A DNA stretch of 64,000 nucleotides from Doris montereyensis (Eukaryota; Mollusca; Gastropoda; Nudibranchia; Dorididae): assembly GCA_037039925.1 (NCBI GenBank), contig JAXRKP010000615.1, positions 193,460 through 257,459 of the forward strand. The letters run 5' to 3'. The position numbers and the translations under genes are program-made. Shown piece after piece: positions 62,609 through 64,000 of the stretch (positions are counted from its first letter, which is position 1; every line of letters begins with the position of its first letter). The notes beneath the pieces were generated by a model, which was not told where the DNA came from, made no database searches, and was given only the letters and a program-made list of their open reading frames with translations.

Positions 62609-63389
62609 ACTCTCTCTCTATTCCCTCAAACCCCAACACCTCTCTCCCTACAGGCCTTTCCAAGTCTACGTTCCCAAAAAGAACCTTTGTCTAAGGATTC
62701 GAGAACCAGAACAACTCTTTCTCTTCATCATTATCATCATCATCCTATTCTTCTTCTTCTTCTTTTCTTCTCCTCGTTCTTCCTCTTCTCCATCCTCTTC
62801 TTCAGTTACAAAACAAAATTGCATTACGCTAACGCAATTCCACAGCGTCTTCAAGATCTGCATTCCCAGAGAAATATCGAGACCAGGTTTTGCTGGTTAC
62901 GCGATACCACGCGCAGCATCAGCGGACATTCAACTGGTGCCGTTAGCAGAAACAGTTAGATATCCAGTTAGCTAACGATCTCAGTTTGCCGATTAGCCAG
63001 TCGCCTCTCAACACGCCGGTTAGAGGGGGGAGTATCGGGTTCCGGTGAACTTGGCGCCTGATTCTGCAACCGACAGCTCGTCTAACAAAGGGACTTGGGT
63101 GACGTCAAAATATTATGGAATAGCAGACGACAGAACGGGATATTATGGGCACGAGATCTCGCGAGACCAAGAATCTAGAGTGAGTGAAACACGATCAGAA
63201 TCTAGATCTACTACTAGTTAAGCGAGTACTTGGGGGAGAAAAGGGACGATTGTCTGGAGTTCCGTGTTTTCTTACTGATAAAGAAAATACACCATACGAA
63301 ATAATGGTCTTACATTGTTCTACATTTTGTCGTATTTTTAGGGTCTGATGTCTCTGATGGAATGTTTCTTATTCAGAAAGTGTATGGGA
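62606..63389. other. Unique sequence, nothing recognised
   Basis: A CTT-rich stretch near 62745-62805 and an AGATCT-containing patch near 63175-63220. No exon of the minus-strand gene was found. Confidence 0.4.
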
Positions 63390-63575
<186 letters not shown>

Positions 63576-63675
63576 CAGGCAGACAGACAGACAGAAAGAG
63601 AAACGGCCAGATACAAACACAAAGACAAACAGGGAAAGAAACACACGCAGAGGGGGTGGGAGGGGAAAAAAGAAA

Positions 63676-63711
63676 AAGACAGACAGACAGACAGACAGAC
63701 AGACAGCAGAC

Positions 63712-63744
<33 letters not shown>

Positions 63745-63775
63745 GACAGAGACAGAGAGACAGACAGACAGACAT
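63676..63775. repeat. (CAGA)n microsatellite
   Basis: CAGA units with GAGACAGA variants. Confidence 0.97.
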
Positions 63776-64000
63776 GAGGCAGCGACAAAGATGCACTTGT
63801 GTTTGCGCGTGCGCTAGAACGTGCTGGCAAACATAAAAGAAAGAACGAAACGCGAAGAAAGCGTGCAAAAGAAAACTTAATTAGAAAATAATAGCAACTA
63901 TTAAGAAGAGAAAGGCGTTGTGTGTTAACCATGCGACGGCGCAGGAGAGCGGGCAACGGGAATTTCCGTTAGACGCATAAACCAGCAGGCATCAAATAGC

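Overview
This window is eukaryotic genomic DNA, AT-rich, with long introns and very heavy repeat content. Both recognisable genes are animal genes. Short introns with canonical GT/AG borders, tRNA-derived SINEs, scattered AGATCT-rich patches and a Mutator-like transposase fragment suggest a lophotrochozoan invertebrate, probably a gastropod mollusc. The taxon is an inference, not something the sequence proves.

Left part (1-28.5 kb, + strand): 27 exons of a KDM5 (JARID1/Lid) histone H3K4 demethylase. They start just after the ARID region and run through PHD1, JmjC, the C5HC2 zinc finger, the PLU-1-like helical region, PHD2, a Lid-like linker, PHD3 and a long acidic tail to the stop codon. The JmjN/ARID exons lie outside the window to the left. 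Introns carry a dispersed ~140-bp repeat, SINE pieces, a hAT-like element with matching terminal inverted repeats, and two tandem duplications that copied splice donors.

Middle (28.5-49.7 kb): the gap between two convergent genes. It holds the KDM5 3'UTR and then about 10 kb of satellite DNA: a 45-bp array (32.4-34.3 kb), a 25-bp array (34.3-36.7 kb) and a 42-43-bp family in three blocks (36.8-42.4 kb). The last family is interrupted by a LINE/SINE-like tail and by a Mutator-like transposase fragment. SINE-like tRNA-derived units and AT microsatellites follow.

Right part (49.7-58.6 kb, - strand): the 3' half of an IQSEC/Schizo-type ARF guanine nucleotide exchange factor: the PH domain and the C-terminal tail, in five recognisable exons. 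The SEC7 exons are not in the window. Its introns hold 48-bp, ~54-bp and ~40-bp minisatellites. From 56 to 64 kb the DNA is dominated by long CT/GA and GAA/CTT runs, and I see no further exon.

The most important caveat is that conserved exons of both genes contain about 14 single-base frameshifts. Most are losses of one base in a homopolymer, while splice sites and flanking peptides stay conserved. Consensus errors in a long-read assembly are the likeliest cause, so naive gene prediction here will break both proteins. I found no convincing new biological system. The best leads are the origin of the 45-bp satellite from the tail of the dispersed repeat, the strand bias of that repeat, and the duplicated splice donors.
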